Assembly: GCF_004798865.1 (NCBI RefSeq)
Contig: NW_025335468.1
Location: 4,851,587 to 4,915,586 of the forward strand
Origin: Varanus komodoensis
Taxonomy: Eukaryota > Chordata > Lepidosauria > Squamata > Varanidae
DNA: 64,000 nucleotides
Reading direction: 5' to 3'
A program made the translations under genes and the position numbers. The notes beneath the pieces were generated by a model. The model saw nothing but the letters and a program-made list of their open reading frames with translations, searched no databases and was not told the DNA's origin. This document shows, one piece after another, positions 35,505 to 45,185 of the stretch. The stretch's first letter is position 1. Each line of letters starts with the position of its first letter.

Positions 35505-35733
35505 CTGATTTTTTTTTTATTTAAATGTTTTATTTTATTTTTATTTTTTTAAAAATATTTTTATTTAAATGTTATTTTAATTGATGGTTAAATTATTTAT
35601 TGCTTTTATCTAACTCCGGGATGTTTCCAATTCTGTATATTTTTGTATATTGTTATTTATTTGTTGGAAGCCGCCCCGAGGCTTATGCGAATGGGGTGGC
35701 ATACAAGCACTCAAAATAAATAAATAAATAAAA
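35505..35733 (+). mobile_element. L2 LINE 3' fragment
   Basis: A T-rich 3' UTR, then GCCGCCCC (35,670) and GGGGTGGC (35,693) forming the terminal stem, then CAAAATAAATAAATAAATAA. It has the same 3' end as the long copy at 147-2704. Confidence 0.75.
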
Positions 35734-36351
35734 TCTGAAAGGCTCCTGAAATTGAATGGGAGTGACTTCCAAGGAAACATGTTTTGTAGCAATGGCCATG
35801 CCAATCTTCCTTGCTTTTTTTTAGAAATGGCCACCATGCTGCTTCTGTAGACTATGGAAGGGCAAAAAAAAATGCCAAAGGTAAAAACTTGAGAATCTGG
35901 GTGGCCGGCCTGAAGGCAAAATTCGTACCTTACTTTGCTCAATATAGTTGTGTTCTGGCTGTGTTTATAATCTGATGTAACTTTTAAAAGCATGCATCAC
36001 CCAAATAAGCAATCCCATTTGATGTTTCTGGCTTTATTTTTTCCCTCAGTTTCTTTTTAAATAATTAATTGTTTATTTCCATTCATTGGGGGAGGGTGTC
36101 AGTTTTCTCAAACCTAAATTCATTCGGCAACTTCAAAAAGAGCAAGGTCTTGTCTTGCAGGTGCAGGCAGTTTGGCATCTGTTTCTAGCATAAATTATAG
36201 ACTGGAGCCGTCTGTCCTTTTCTGCTGCATTTTAGGTTGGAGAGGATAAAGTAGGAAAGGCAAATTATTTTCACCGTGCTGTACACATTTGTTGCTTTTG
36301 TACCGCTGTTCTCTTGAGGGTTTGCAGATATTTAAAAGCCGTGCATGGGTG

Positions 36352-36393
36352 GATGATGATGATGATGATGACGACCATGACCACGACCATGAC
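36352..36393. repeat. (GAT)n and GACCATGACCAC minisatellite
   Basis: Six GAT units, then imperfect GACCATGACCACGACCATGA units. Confidence 0.85.
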
Positions 36394-36759
36394 AAAGATT
36401 GCAGTGGGAGAACCACAGGCTGTGAAAGTTCTCTCATGCGACCTTTGTGTCATCTCTGAAAGAAGGATTTCTCTGTACCCAGACTTCCGGTTTTCTACAT
36501 GAGGCATTTATTGGGCAGGTCACAAGTCACAAGAACCAACTCAGGCACTAAGCAAACAGCTCACAGTGTGCCAGACATATCCCTTGCCCACCTCCCTTTC
36601 AGGGTCCCTCCCTGGTCCCTCCCTGGCCCCTGTCTCCTTCCTCCTTGTCCTCCAGGGTCTCCATGACAGGCCCAAGTTCTCGCTTTCCTCCCACTGTGAT
36701 CAAGGGCTATTTTTGGCTCTCTGTGGCTTTTTTTCACTTGAAGCTTTTTAAGAGGTGCA

Positions 36760-36860
36760 GGGGCGAGATCATAATTCATGGAAAAATGCGAGCCATCTTT
36801 TTCAAAAGAAGTGAAAGTGCTGACAGCTAGCTGTCCAACTCTTGCTTCCTTTTAAAATGA
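36760..36860. repeat. Dispersed repeat shared with 52.6 kb
   Basis: GAAAAATGCGAGCCATCTTT, GAAGTGAAAGTGCTGACAGC and CTAGCTGTCC parallel GAAAAATGTGAGCCATTCC, TGAAGTTTTGACAAC and TAGCTGTCAATAC at 52,617-52,675. The family is not recognised. Confidence 0.4.
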
Positions 36861-37455
36861 GACACTGATTAGCTTCAGTTTGAGGCACACCCCTTTCTCC
36901 CCTCAAACGCAACTAAATTTCATAGAGACAGTTTTCAGAATCATTGTAAACTCAACAAAAATCACATGCATTTCAGTCCTCAGGAAGACTGCTAGTCCTG
37001 CATGAAAAACTATCAAGGCAGGTGGTCTAGAGAGAGGAAGGAGTTGTGTGCCGACGTGCTGCCATTCACAGCCATCCTTGTTTTGGGCACTGTAATCGCA
37101 GGAAAGTGCCTGTGAAATCTTGGCTTCCAGCTTCCAGCTAGTTCACCCTGTGCTGGGTCTATACTAGGAATGGGGGAACGGTGCAGCCAATATGCACACA
37201 TTTGATTTGGGGTGTGCTGCCTTCGCTCTGTGTAAGTATGATGATGAAATACTTGCCTTCAGAGCTAGAATACCTGAACCAGCCCTAAGATTAGAACACT
37301 TTCTCATCCAGGGGCTTAAGAGAAAGATAACTGAAAACAACAATCAACTGAAATTGCTTTATTTACTTTAAACCTTGTTTCTGATTCCTTGGCTATATTG
37401 CTGCTGTATTTTTAGAATATATCAGTAATTCTTGCTATATCTTCTCTCTATGTGA

Positions 37456-37456
<1 letters not shown>

Positions 37457-37509
<53 letters not shown>

Positions 37510-37521
37510 AGAGAGAGAGAA
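37457..37521. repeat. (GA)n microsatellite
   Basis: Over 20 GA units, broken once by AATGA. Confidence 0.95.
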
Positions 37522-37766
37522 TCTACTTCCCTGGGTGACGTGACATTCGAAGGGCAGCACTCATTGAACTTTGGAAGGAAAAATCCCTTAGGAGACTAGG
37601 ACATTTTTCTAATTTTGGGTTTATTTTACAAAGATAGCAGCACACTGTACGGCATTCATGCAAATAGCAAATGAACTGCTATTCATCCTGCAGATTTTTC
37701 TTCAGCTGTAGCTCAGTTCTGTGCCTCTCTCTGTCTCATGCTGTCTATCCAGTAGAAAGAAGGAGA

Positions 37767-38066
37767 TAGGTTCACACAATGCAGTATCCCACACTCAAGG
37801 GTTGAGTGTGGATTGTCACTGAACCATGGGTTGTTACAGAAACATGAGTTGCCATGTTGTCTGAACCCATCTTGACAGCAAACCATGGTTTGTTAACATC
37901 AAAGAATCCACAGTTCACAGTCCAGCCACAAACCATGGATTCTCCTCATTTTTTATTTTTTTTATTTTTATTTTGTAGATAACAAACCATGGCTAGTTGT
38001 CACAGCTGGTTTGAGACAATGCAAAAACAATAGCATACATATGAGTATGGACGATTGGACTGTGTG
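37767..38066. mobile_element. Inverted-repeat element, AACCATGG family
   Basis: The left end is TAGGTTCACACAATGCAG and the right end is GGACTGTGTGAATG. The interior has GGGTTGAGTGTGGATTGTC, ACCATGGGTTGTTAC, GTTGTCTGAACCCATC and AAACCATGGTTTGTTAAC. The first 100 bases closely parallel 11,130-11,238. Confidence 0.55.
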
Positions 38067-38519
38067 AATGTGGAGAAAAAGGTGCTTCTGTTCTATCTGT
38101 GCATTTCAAGAGCCATCCCTTCTCTGTGGGAAAGGGAGGCAGAACGAAACTCTTTCTCCAAACTGCTTCATGTATTCTAAGTATTCTCAGCCACTGCGCC
38201 AGGGCATCTTGGGCTACTTAACAAATGCCAGCCTGTAATTCCGGCCCATTTCACTTTTCTATTCAGATCCCAAAGCACCACTTCAAGGTGACCCCACTGT
38301 TGTTGCCATTTCCCCAGCAACCCCATGACAGTATTTCAGAAAGTCCCTGCAGGTCAGACAAGAGTGTTTCTGGACTTAGCCAGTTGTAGCCACTCACCAA
38401 ATCACATCGCTGCTGGTATTATCTGCTGGAGGAAGGGCAGGGGTATAGTAGACTGCGTAGCCAAGCAAATAAGTGGGTCAGCTGTAAGTTCTTGACTAAC
38501 CCATGCCCGTCTGTTGCAG

Positions 38520-38583
38520 GTGCATGCCGCGGAAGCAGTATGAGCCAGAAAGGATCTTTGAGCAGCTGCCCTGGCTCTGCAAA
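38520..38583 (+). CDS. Candidate internal or first coding exon, gene unknown
   Basis: A 64-base stretch with a good acceptor (CTTGACTAACCC, a near-ideal branch point, then CCCGTCTGTTGCAG) and a consensus donor (AAA followed by GTAAGC). Two of three frames stay open. The frame beginning at the third base reads ACRGSSMSQKGSLSSCPGSA and leaves AA for a split codon, which joins in frame to the candidate exon at 39,372. Its ATG at 38,539 has A at -3, so this could be the first coding exon. The alternative frame reads CMPRKQYEPERIFEQLPWL. I do not recognise either peptide. Chance pairing of splice-like sites is possible in a window this large. Confidence 0.4.
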
Positions 38584-39371
38584 GTAAGCATTCTTGCTCT
38601 CTGATCAAACAAGCAAGCAAACTCCTGAAAGGAGCTTTCTCAGGGCTGTGCAGTCATGGGTGCGTTGAACAGAGGGTGCTTGGCCGTGCTAGCTGGGAAG
38701 GATGGGGGTGCAGTCCAATATATCCAGAGGAGACTAGATTGGGGGAGCGCACCCTAAGGCAGTATAGGGGCGACAGCTTTTCAGAGGCTGGGAGGGGATG
38801 CTGAGAGCTGTCATTGCTCACAGTCCACCTGTTCGTTTAGGGTGCTGTATTCCTGATGAGCATGCCCAATACTGTTCTTGTAATGCCCCCAGGTCAGAAG
38901 CCCCTAAGCTACTATCAGCAGCTGGCTAAGAGTGGAGAATTAATGGGAGTCAGGGAGCCTGAAATACCAATACATTTATGAGTTCTACTTGTTCTTATAT
39001 TCTGCTTTAAACTGGCTCGGATTGCTATGATATGGGACATAAAAACAGGCAGAAAATCTGCTAAACTTGGTGAATAAATGGAAAGACATGGATGGTCTTT
39101 TGCAGGTATAGGGTTTATAGACCAGTCTCAGGTATAATTATTTACTTGACGGGTGGGGATTGGTAGGGTGCAGCTGTGGGAATGCAAAGAAGCATGCAAG
39201 AGCTGTTGGTGATCTCATGGTATGAGGAAGATGGAGGGTGTCGTGTCCAAACCTTGCCCGGGACTCTATCAGTCTGTGTCGCACATGAGTGTTTAAAAGA
39301 CTATTATCACCATGAACTCAGTGAAAGAAAAATCTTGACTTGGTCTTGATTGTGCCTTTCTCTTTTCCCAG

Positions 39372-39427
39372 TGGCAGCATGGGCAAGGCAAATGGAGCTG
39401 GTAAATTGAGCGCGAAAGATTTATACG
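39372..39427 (+). CDS. Candidate coding exon, gene unknown
   Basis: A 56-base stretch after a strong acceptor (GTGCCTTTCTCTTTTCCCAG) and before a full-consensus donor (GTAAGT). Only one frame is open: GSMGKANGAGKLSAKDLY, entered after one base and leaving one base (G). That phase fits the two bases left by the candidate exon at 38,520; the split codon AAT gives Asn. The other two frames hit stops. The Gly, Ser, Ala and Lys-rich composition suggests a disordered N-terminal region. No family is recognised. The next exon was not found with confidence in the window. Confidence 0.42.
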
Positions 39428-40492
39428 GTAAGTTCCCAGGATGGAAACATTTATGTCAATGACATCTGCCAAAGTATAGAATTCTAGAGCCAGCAGTCTG
39501 TCTGGGATCTGACTTCATTATGTGATGAAGCATCGTCTCTTGCTGGTGCTTCTAAGGAATTATGGGCGCCGGAAGTGTGGTGGGTAAACGCCGATGTTCA
39601 CATGAAGGCCAGCTCTCATGAGCTGGACTTTCCCTAGGCTCTAGGCTTTGAGAGTCCACTTAGTTCTTTGCAATGCAGATCTTGACTGGCACATCGCAGC
39701 TAATAAGGCAATGCAACTCCAGAGGCCCCCTAGCAAGCTGGACAAGAGCCTCTGCTCATGAATGCTAGTTGAACCCAAACTGGAAGCGACCCACCAATCA
39801 CCTTTTCCATTCCTCCACCATCAGGGTGCCTCCCACTGGCAGAGCCAGCAAGCCCTTTAACCGGGTAGTTCATCTTTCCCAACACCTTGTGGTTGGGTCT
39901 GGGACTCGGCAAGACAATGGCTCCTGAGTCCCTCCTCTCGAGTCCCCTCCCATCTCTTCCAAAACATGTCTGCTCTCATGGTTGGCCTGAGAACTGCAGG
40001 AAGTGCCTGTGATGGGGCTTCCGACCCCCTTTGGTACTCCTGCCCTCCCTTTGCCTCTTCTGTGGGGTCCTCCCCTTCAGCACCCAGCAACACGAGCGAA
40101 GGAGTCCTGGCCCACTCGCTGCATCAGCAGTGATGGTGATCCAAAGGGCTCAGGAGGTCAGATTGGTGGATGCCACAGGCTTGGGAGGCCCCCTCTACCG
40201 AGAAGGGCACACGCACAGCCCAGCCAGTGACCCCTGGAGCACAGAGACTTCAGAGAGTGCCATGCCTGCAAGGGAAGAGCGGGGAAACCCAGTGCATATA
40301 TGGACATGGGGCTTGCTGGGAATGCTTGTCTCACAGACCTGGGTCAGACCCTGGGTCTCGGGGTCAGAATGGTTGGGCTCCTGCCAAGGATCCAGCCTGC
40401 AGCAGGGGGCCACTGGCAAGTACTCCCTGGACTTGCTTGTCCTCCTCAGCACTGCAACCAGCCCCTGCGCTGCCATTCAGTCTGGCCCAGGC

Positions 40493-40536
40493 AGCGGAGG
40501 TGGTGAGGCGGAGGAGGCGGAGGAGGAGGAGGAGAT
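40493..40536. repeat. (GGA)n trinucleotide tract
   Basis: GGAGGCGGAGGAGGAGGAGG-type run. Flanking open frames on both strands merely read through it. Confidence 0.85.
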
Positions 40537-41518
40537 GCCCAGCCTGCTCACTGGCTGAGTCTCTGTTTGCGGCAATGATGAGGCAGAGGACAAGGGGCAG
40601 GAGTAGCGGGGGCCACGGTGGAGGAAGGAGGCAGCCCCTTCCCTCCTGAGGGCCCTGAAAATCTTGGAGCCAGCCTCGCATGCAGAGCAAGCCATTTTTT
40701 GTTTCTTTCATGGCTTGGGCTCCTGGGAGGAGCCAAGCAGGAGCAGACACACCATGTGTACCAGCACACAACTCCTTCCTGTTTATTTGCTTGCAAACAT
40801 TGTCATGGCTTTGGGATGCTTTGCAGATCGCAGCTGCAACAGAAGTCCTTTTTCCACTAGTGTACACCTCAACTGCTCCATTCTACCGCACCTGCTGGTT
40901 TGCAAAGCAGCAAAAGAAAGAAAAAGTTTTTCTCCCCATACTCATTTTTGACTGAAATACATTTCTAAAGTCTTGATTTTGCAGGAATATACTACCTATT
41001 ATCTTCAGGCAAGGCTGAACTGGTTAGGACTGGCTCTGCAATATTAGCTTTGCTAATATAACTGAGCACTGGACCCTCTGGGAAATGTGCATATTATGGA
41101 GTTAAAGCAGGGCTCTCTGAACTGTTCTGAGTTCCCAGATCAGCTTACGGCAGAAATGTTTGCTGTTATTAGCAGTTTAATGGATTATGTTCTTTAATTA
41201 GATATTGTGCAACTTCAGCAGAGCTTCTGTCCTTTTAAATGTGGGAAAGGATATTGGTTTGCAGGCAGCCCTGTTCGAGATGCCGGCGGCTCCTCCAGGC
41301 AAGCAGCAGCATTAAATCCCCTGCAGCCATTAATGCTTTTATAGGCATGCTGGCTCCCGTGGCTGCATGGGAAGAACCGCTTGGCCATGGCTACTTGCTT
41401 TGACTGGAGGTTTCCCTCAGCTGGTGGCTGCCTTGCCTGCCCTTCATAAATGGGCTTACTGGCCACGGACAAATGTTCCCTATTCCTTCGTCTCCTGCTC
41501 CCACATGACTCCTGTGAG
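40537..41518. other. Unassigned sequence
   Basis: No supported gene. Open frames such as 40364-40867 (-) reflect the purine-rich tract and GC content. Confidence 0.4.
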
Positions 41519-41666
41519 CAGGATGGGCAACACAGGGCCTTCCAGATGTTATGCCCCAGGACTCCCATGTTATGGCCTACGACTCCCTGCCTGTTGGCAT
41601 TGCTGGATAAGGCTGCTGGGAGTTGTAGTCCAAACCTTCTGGACAGCCCCAGGTTTCCCACCCCTG
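41519..41666. mobile_element. Palindromic hAT-like MITE
   Basis: The ends are CAGGATGGGCAACACAGG and the inverse of CCAGGTTTCCCACCCCTG. The interior arms are CAGATGTTATGCCCCAGG and GGGAGTTGTAGTCCAAACC. Confidence 0.65.
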
Positions 41667-41933
41667 CTGGAGCTAGGCCCGACTCCCTCGGCTCGGCAGC
41701 TTGTCTCCCCCACCCCTGCTTGCCAAGAGAAGAGCAGCGGGAGGGGAGGAAGGCACGAGGCTGTAGGGAGGCTTTCTGCAGGGCTGGGAGGTGCTGCCTC
41801 TGTAGGTGCTCCAGGATTTGGGGAGCCAGTGCAGTGGGAGCACTCTGGAGGTCCCCTCCCGCAAGACTCACGCCCTGTCCTCAATGCCTGCACATCAGCC
41901 CCAGATCTCATGCGAACCGTCTTTCCCAAGCAA

Positions 41934-42016
41934 GCACCCTCCAGACTACAGTTCACATCATCCACTGCCCACTGGGAGGGTGGGAGTTGCAGTCCCACAC
42001 ATTTGGAGAGCCCTGG
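41934..42016. mobile_element. Palindromic MITE, short
   Basis: CACCCTCCAGACTACAGTTC and TGGGAGTTGCAGTCCCACAC with TTGGAGAGCCCTGG. The arms are inverse copies. Confidence 0.5.
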
Positions 42017-42099
42017 TCGGGCTCACCCGGCCACACTGGGCATTCATTCTCCTAAGTACCAAGGTGCCTTTTTTCTCCATGGTCCAGTAAGCAGAGAAT

Positions 42100-42360
42100 G
42101 TGGCGGCCCTTGATCGACATGTGATGGGCTGTTCGGCACCATCGCGACTGGCCATTGACGCCATGGTGGATCTACGAGCGATCAGTGCCTACGTGCGGCA
42201 GAGCCCCGGCTTGCCCGGAAACCTAGCCGCAGTTCCATGCAGGAAGGCTGCCCTGGTGGCCCGGCACGTTGCCCTGCTTCCTCCACCAGGAAGTGGCCAC
42301 TGGCCTCCTGCTCACCACTTTCGCAGAGGTCTGCAAGTGCTGACATTTGCATTTTTATAG
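42100..42360. other. Unassigned CpG-containing stretch
   Basis: CpG density is above local average (GATCGACATG, ACCATCGCGACTGG, GATCTACGAGCGATC). An 86-residue frame is open on + but has no family features and no clear splice sites. It may be a CpG-bearing repeat remnant or a regulatory element. Confidence 0.25.
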
Positions 42361-42969
42361 TACAACCAGTGAATCATTAATGCCAATAAGGAAATAAGGA
42401 AATAAGTATTGCCGAGCAAACCTGAAAGAAGCAGGGAAAGGTGATAGCAAAATGATAATAATCTGGAAAAGGGATGTGAGGAATCATTTATTCAAATGAA
42501 GGAACCGTCTAATATTTTTCATTCACCTAAAGCGGGCAGTATGCCAGACTTATCCAAAAAATGCATAAGATCACTGCAGGGAAGACAATTGTTACAGATT
42601 CGCTTTGCTGAAAATACACCAGTTCTGATAACATACCTACCTTACTTTCCTGAACACATAAATCTCAATATTGGCAGAAAGGGAGGCATGAGAGAAGCAG
42701 GCAGTTTGAAGGAACTGGGACACACTGCAGCACGACCAGATGGCGTTCACACCAAGGATTCTGGTGGAACATAAACCTCATTGTCAAAGTGTGTTTTCTG
42801 GACTGGAGGGGAGTCAGATCTGACAAAAATAAATAAGCTTCTCAGTCAGCCCTAGAAATAACAGGAGATGCATTAGCTTGTAATTTTCCGGGCAAAACAG
42901 TGCTTCCCACTGCTGATGTGCTGTGGGGAGATGGCAGATGCGCCTCTGGACTCGCTTGTGGAATGTTAA

Positions 42970-43080
42970 GGGCACAATCTAGGCGTCTTAAGACAGAAAA
43001 TAGTCCTCCAGCTCCCGGCGTCCCTCAGCGCGGCTGGCTGTGGGACTTTCTCTGTTTAAACATGTGTAGAACTGCACCGT
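42970..43080. mobile_element. Inverted-repeat MITE, GGGCACAATCTA ends
   Basis: GGGCACAATCTAGGCG with AAGACAGAAAATAGTCC mirrors GGACTTTCTCTGTTTAAACA and TGTAGAACTGCACC. Same family as 15,240-15,328, with a longer middle. Confidence 0.6.
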
Positions 43081-44499
43081 AAGCATCTTTGCAAGTTGTA
43101 TCCCCCCTCGTTGAGTCATATGTTCTATCTACCATGACATCTGCCACAGTGGAGACTATCTCCAAATTATCTGAGGGCTTCAGCATGTTTATGGAAACAT
43201 GTCAGCTAAGGATACTAAAACAACAGTGTGCGTAACTAGAAGGCACGTTTTGTGTCACGCCAAATGATAAAAGGGAGATTCTATCTAGTAGAAAGGATGA
43301 TTTCTGCAGGTCTGACTGGGGGATGGTGGGCCTCAGGCCCCTGCAGAGCAAGGGCCTTCCTGCCTCAGCTCCCGTGTGTGGCTGGTCCTTACTCTGGCCT
43401 GGCCGGATTGCTCAGGAGCGCCCCATGCAGACATGGGTCCTTGTTGGGAGCTATGACACCTGCCTCTGCCCCAGGACACGCAAGTCCTCCGCGGGATCCT
43501 GCCCCTTGTGTTGAAGGAATGCCAATGCATTGCATTTTCTCCCATTGGCATCATGAGGCCACATGCGCTATAGACTGAAATTTTCAGGCAGCAGTGGGAC
43601 TGATATGCAAGCACTAGAAAGGAAGAGGAGACATAGAGAGCATTTGGGAAACTCTCTTGCAGGACAGAGCTCAGAAGACATCGCAGGCCTGTTGCAACGA
43701 TTATGTAAAGTGCTCCGAATAATGGGGATGTGGTAGCACCGCGGAACCAGGAGCGCCAAGAGCAGTATATGCTCCCATAGTAGTAACAAGAGCCAATGAA
43801 TGACCCTTCATCCTGCTTGCATGAATGAGTGAGCTGTCCTTTCCTTGCCACAGGTATTTGGTTTCTTCCTCCGGGGTCATTGGAGTACTGCAGGCTCACT
43901 GCCTTTGGCGACTGCCACTTGGGCATCTGATGTGCCCAGCCCTGCTTTCTAGAAGCGTCGCCAGCCGCACTTGCCAAAAGATCCCATGGCTGAGGGGCAC
44001 TGCAAGTAACTATCAGGTTACTGCCTCATTCAGTGCACAGCTGCCAGCTGAATAAATGTTAATGTGGACCATGAATAAATAAAGCCACGTCTCTGCTTAC
44101 TGGCTTCTGTTCTGAACCAAAATGAAAGGACAGTGGAGGGAAATCCATTATTTTCTTGGCAAGCTCAGGAGAATGTCTGCAGCGGAAGTACTTCGGGATA
44201 AGTAGTGGTTAACAACAGGCTGATTGCTACTTTTTCTGTTAGCACCCCGCCCCCGGGGGTGGGGGAACCTTTAGAAGGGAATAATTCAGTGTTTGCTGGC
44301 TGGTTTAGCTCCTGCAAGGGTGCTGCCCCCCAGGTGTTTTTCAGCTATAGTGCCCTTCACCTACCTACCCACAGCATTGGCCAGACTGGCTGATACTGAT
44401 AGGAACTGGAGTCTAGCAATATGGGGGGGGGGGGTCACACATCCCTCATCAATGTCCAGCTCTGTAGGTGTATTTTTGTATGTATTTACTTATTAATTA

Positions 44500-44620
44500 T
44501 ATTGAGATCTTCTCTTTGTTCTGCTTTTAAAGCACCTAAGGCAGCTTACCTAAGCCTTCTCCTCCTGCCCCTCCTGTCCTCACCACACAGCCCTGGGAGG
44601 TAGATGAGGCCATGTAGAGA
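44500..44620 (-). mobile_element. Sauria-type SINE fragment (3' part)
   Basis: AAAGCACCTAAGGCAGCTTA, CTTCTCCTCCTGCCCC, CACACAGCCCTGGGAGGTAG and ATGAGGCCATG are worn inverse SINE body. Confidence 0.5.
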
Positions 44621-45104
44621 GAGTTGCTGGCTGGGGGGCGGGGGCAGCCCTTGTGCACCAGCCTGCTAAGACCAATGCTCAGGAGAAGGCCGAGGGGCAG
44701 GTGATGAGGCGACTTCGAGATGGCCTTGTGAGCATCCTCAGGCAGAGTGTGAGAACCAGCTTGCCCTGGAAAAGGAGGGAGACTTTTCAGAACTGGAGGG
44801 GGAGCCAATGGGAGGGAGCTCCTTGGCCCCATCAGGAGACAGTCAAGAAGTGCCTGGCATTCCCGCCATCTAGCATTCAAGCAGCAGAAGCCACCTTGAG
44901 ATGGAGCCAGGATCTTTCTGAAAAGGAGGGAAGGAAGGAATGTGTCAGTTTGGATTCAACTCTTTACATGGGCAGATATTGCCTCCCACAGATGCTCAGG
45001 CAGATTTATACTGTTTTGCAGCCTGCTAAGCTTTCATAAAAGGATTTTGCTTCTCAAGTTTCATCTGCGTCTGTGGGAGAAAATGGTGGGAGGGATTGAG
45101 AGGC

Positions 45105-45185
45105 CCACTCTGGGCCCAGAAGCACCCAGTGAGTCTCCTGGCCGATGGGGATCAGAACCTGGATCCCCCAAGTCTTCTATTCCAG
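45105..45185 (-). mobile_element. Sauria-type SINE fragment (5' part)
   Basis: GGGCCCAGAAGCACCCAGTG, GATGGGGATCAGAACCTGG and ATCCCCCAAGTCTTC are the inverse of the SINE head. Together with 44,500-44,620 it could be one copy split by about 480 bases of unidentified sequence. Confidence 0.55.

Noticed and set aside
41367-42113. A 248-residue open frame on + and overlapping 201- and 218-residue frames
   Set aside because: Three overlapping frames on both strands cross two palindromic MITEs. None has protein-family features.
43856-43980. Possible exon after the acceptor CCTTTCCTTGCCACAG
   Set aside because: No donor follows and the frame simply runs to a stop at 44,055.
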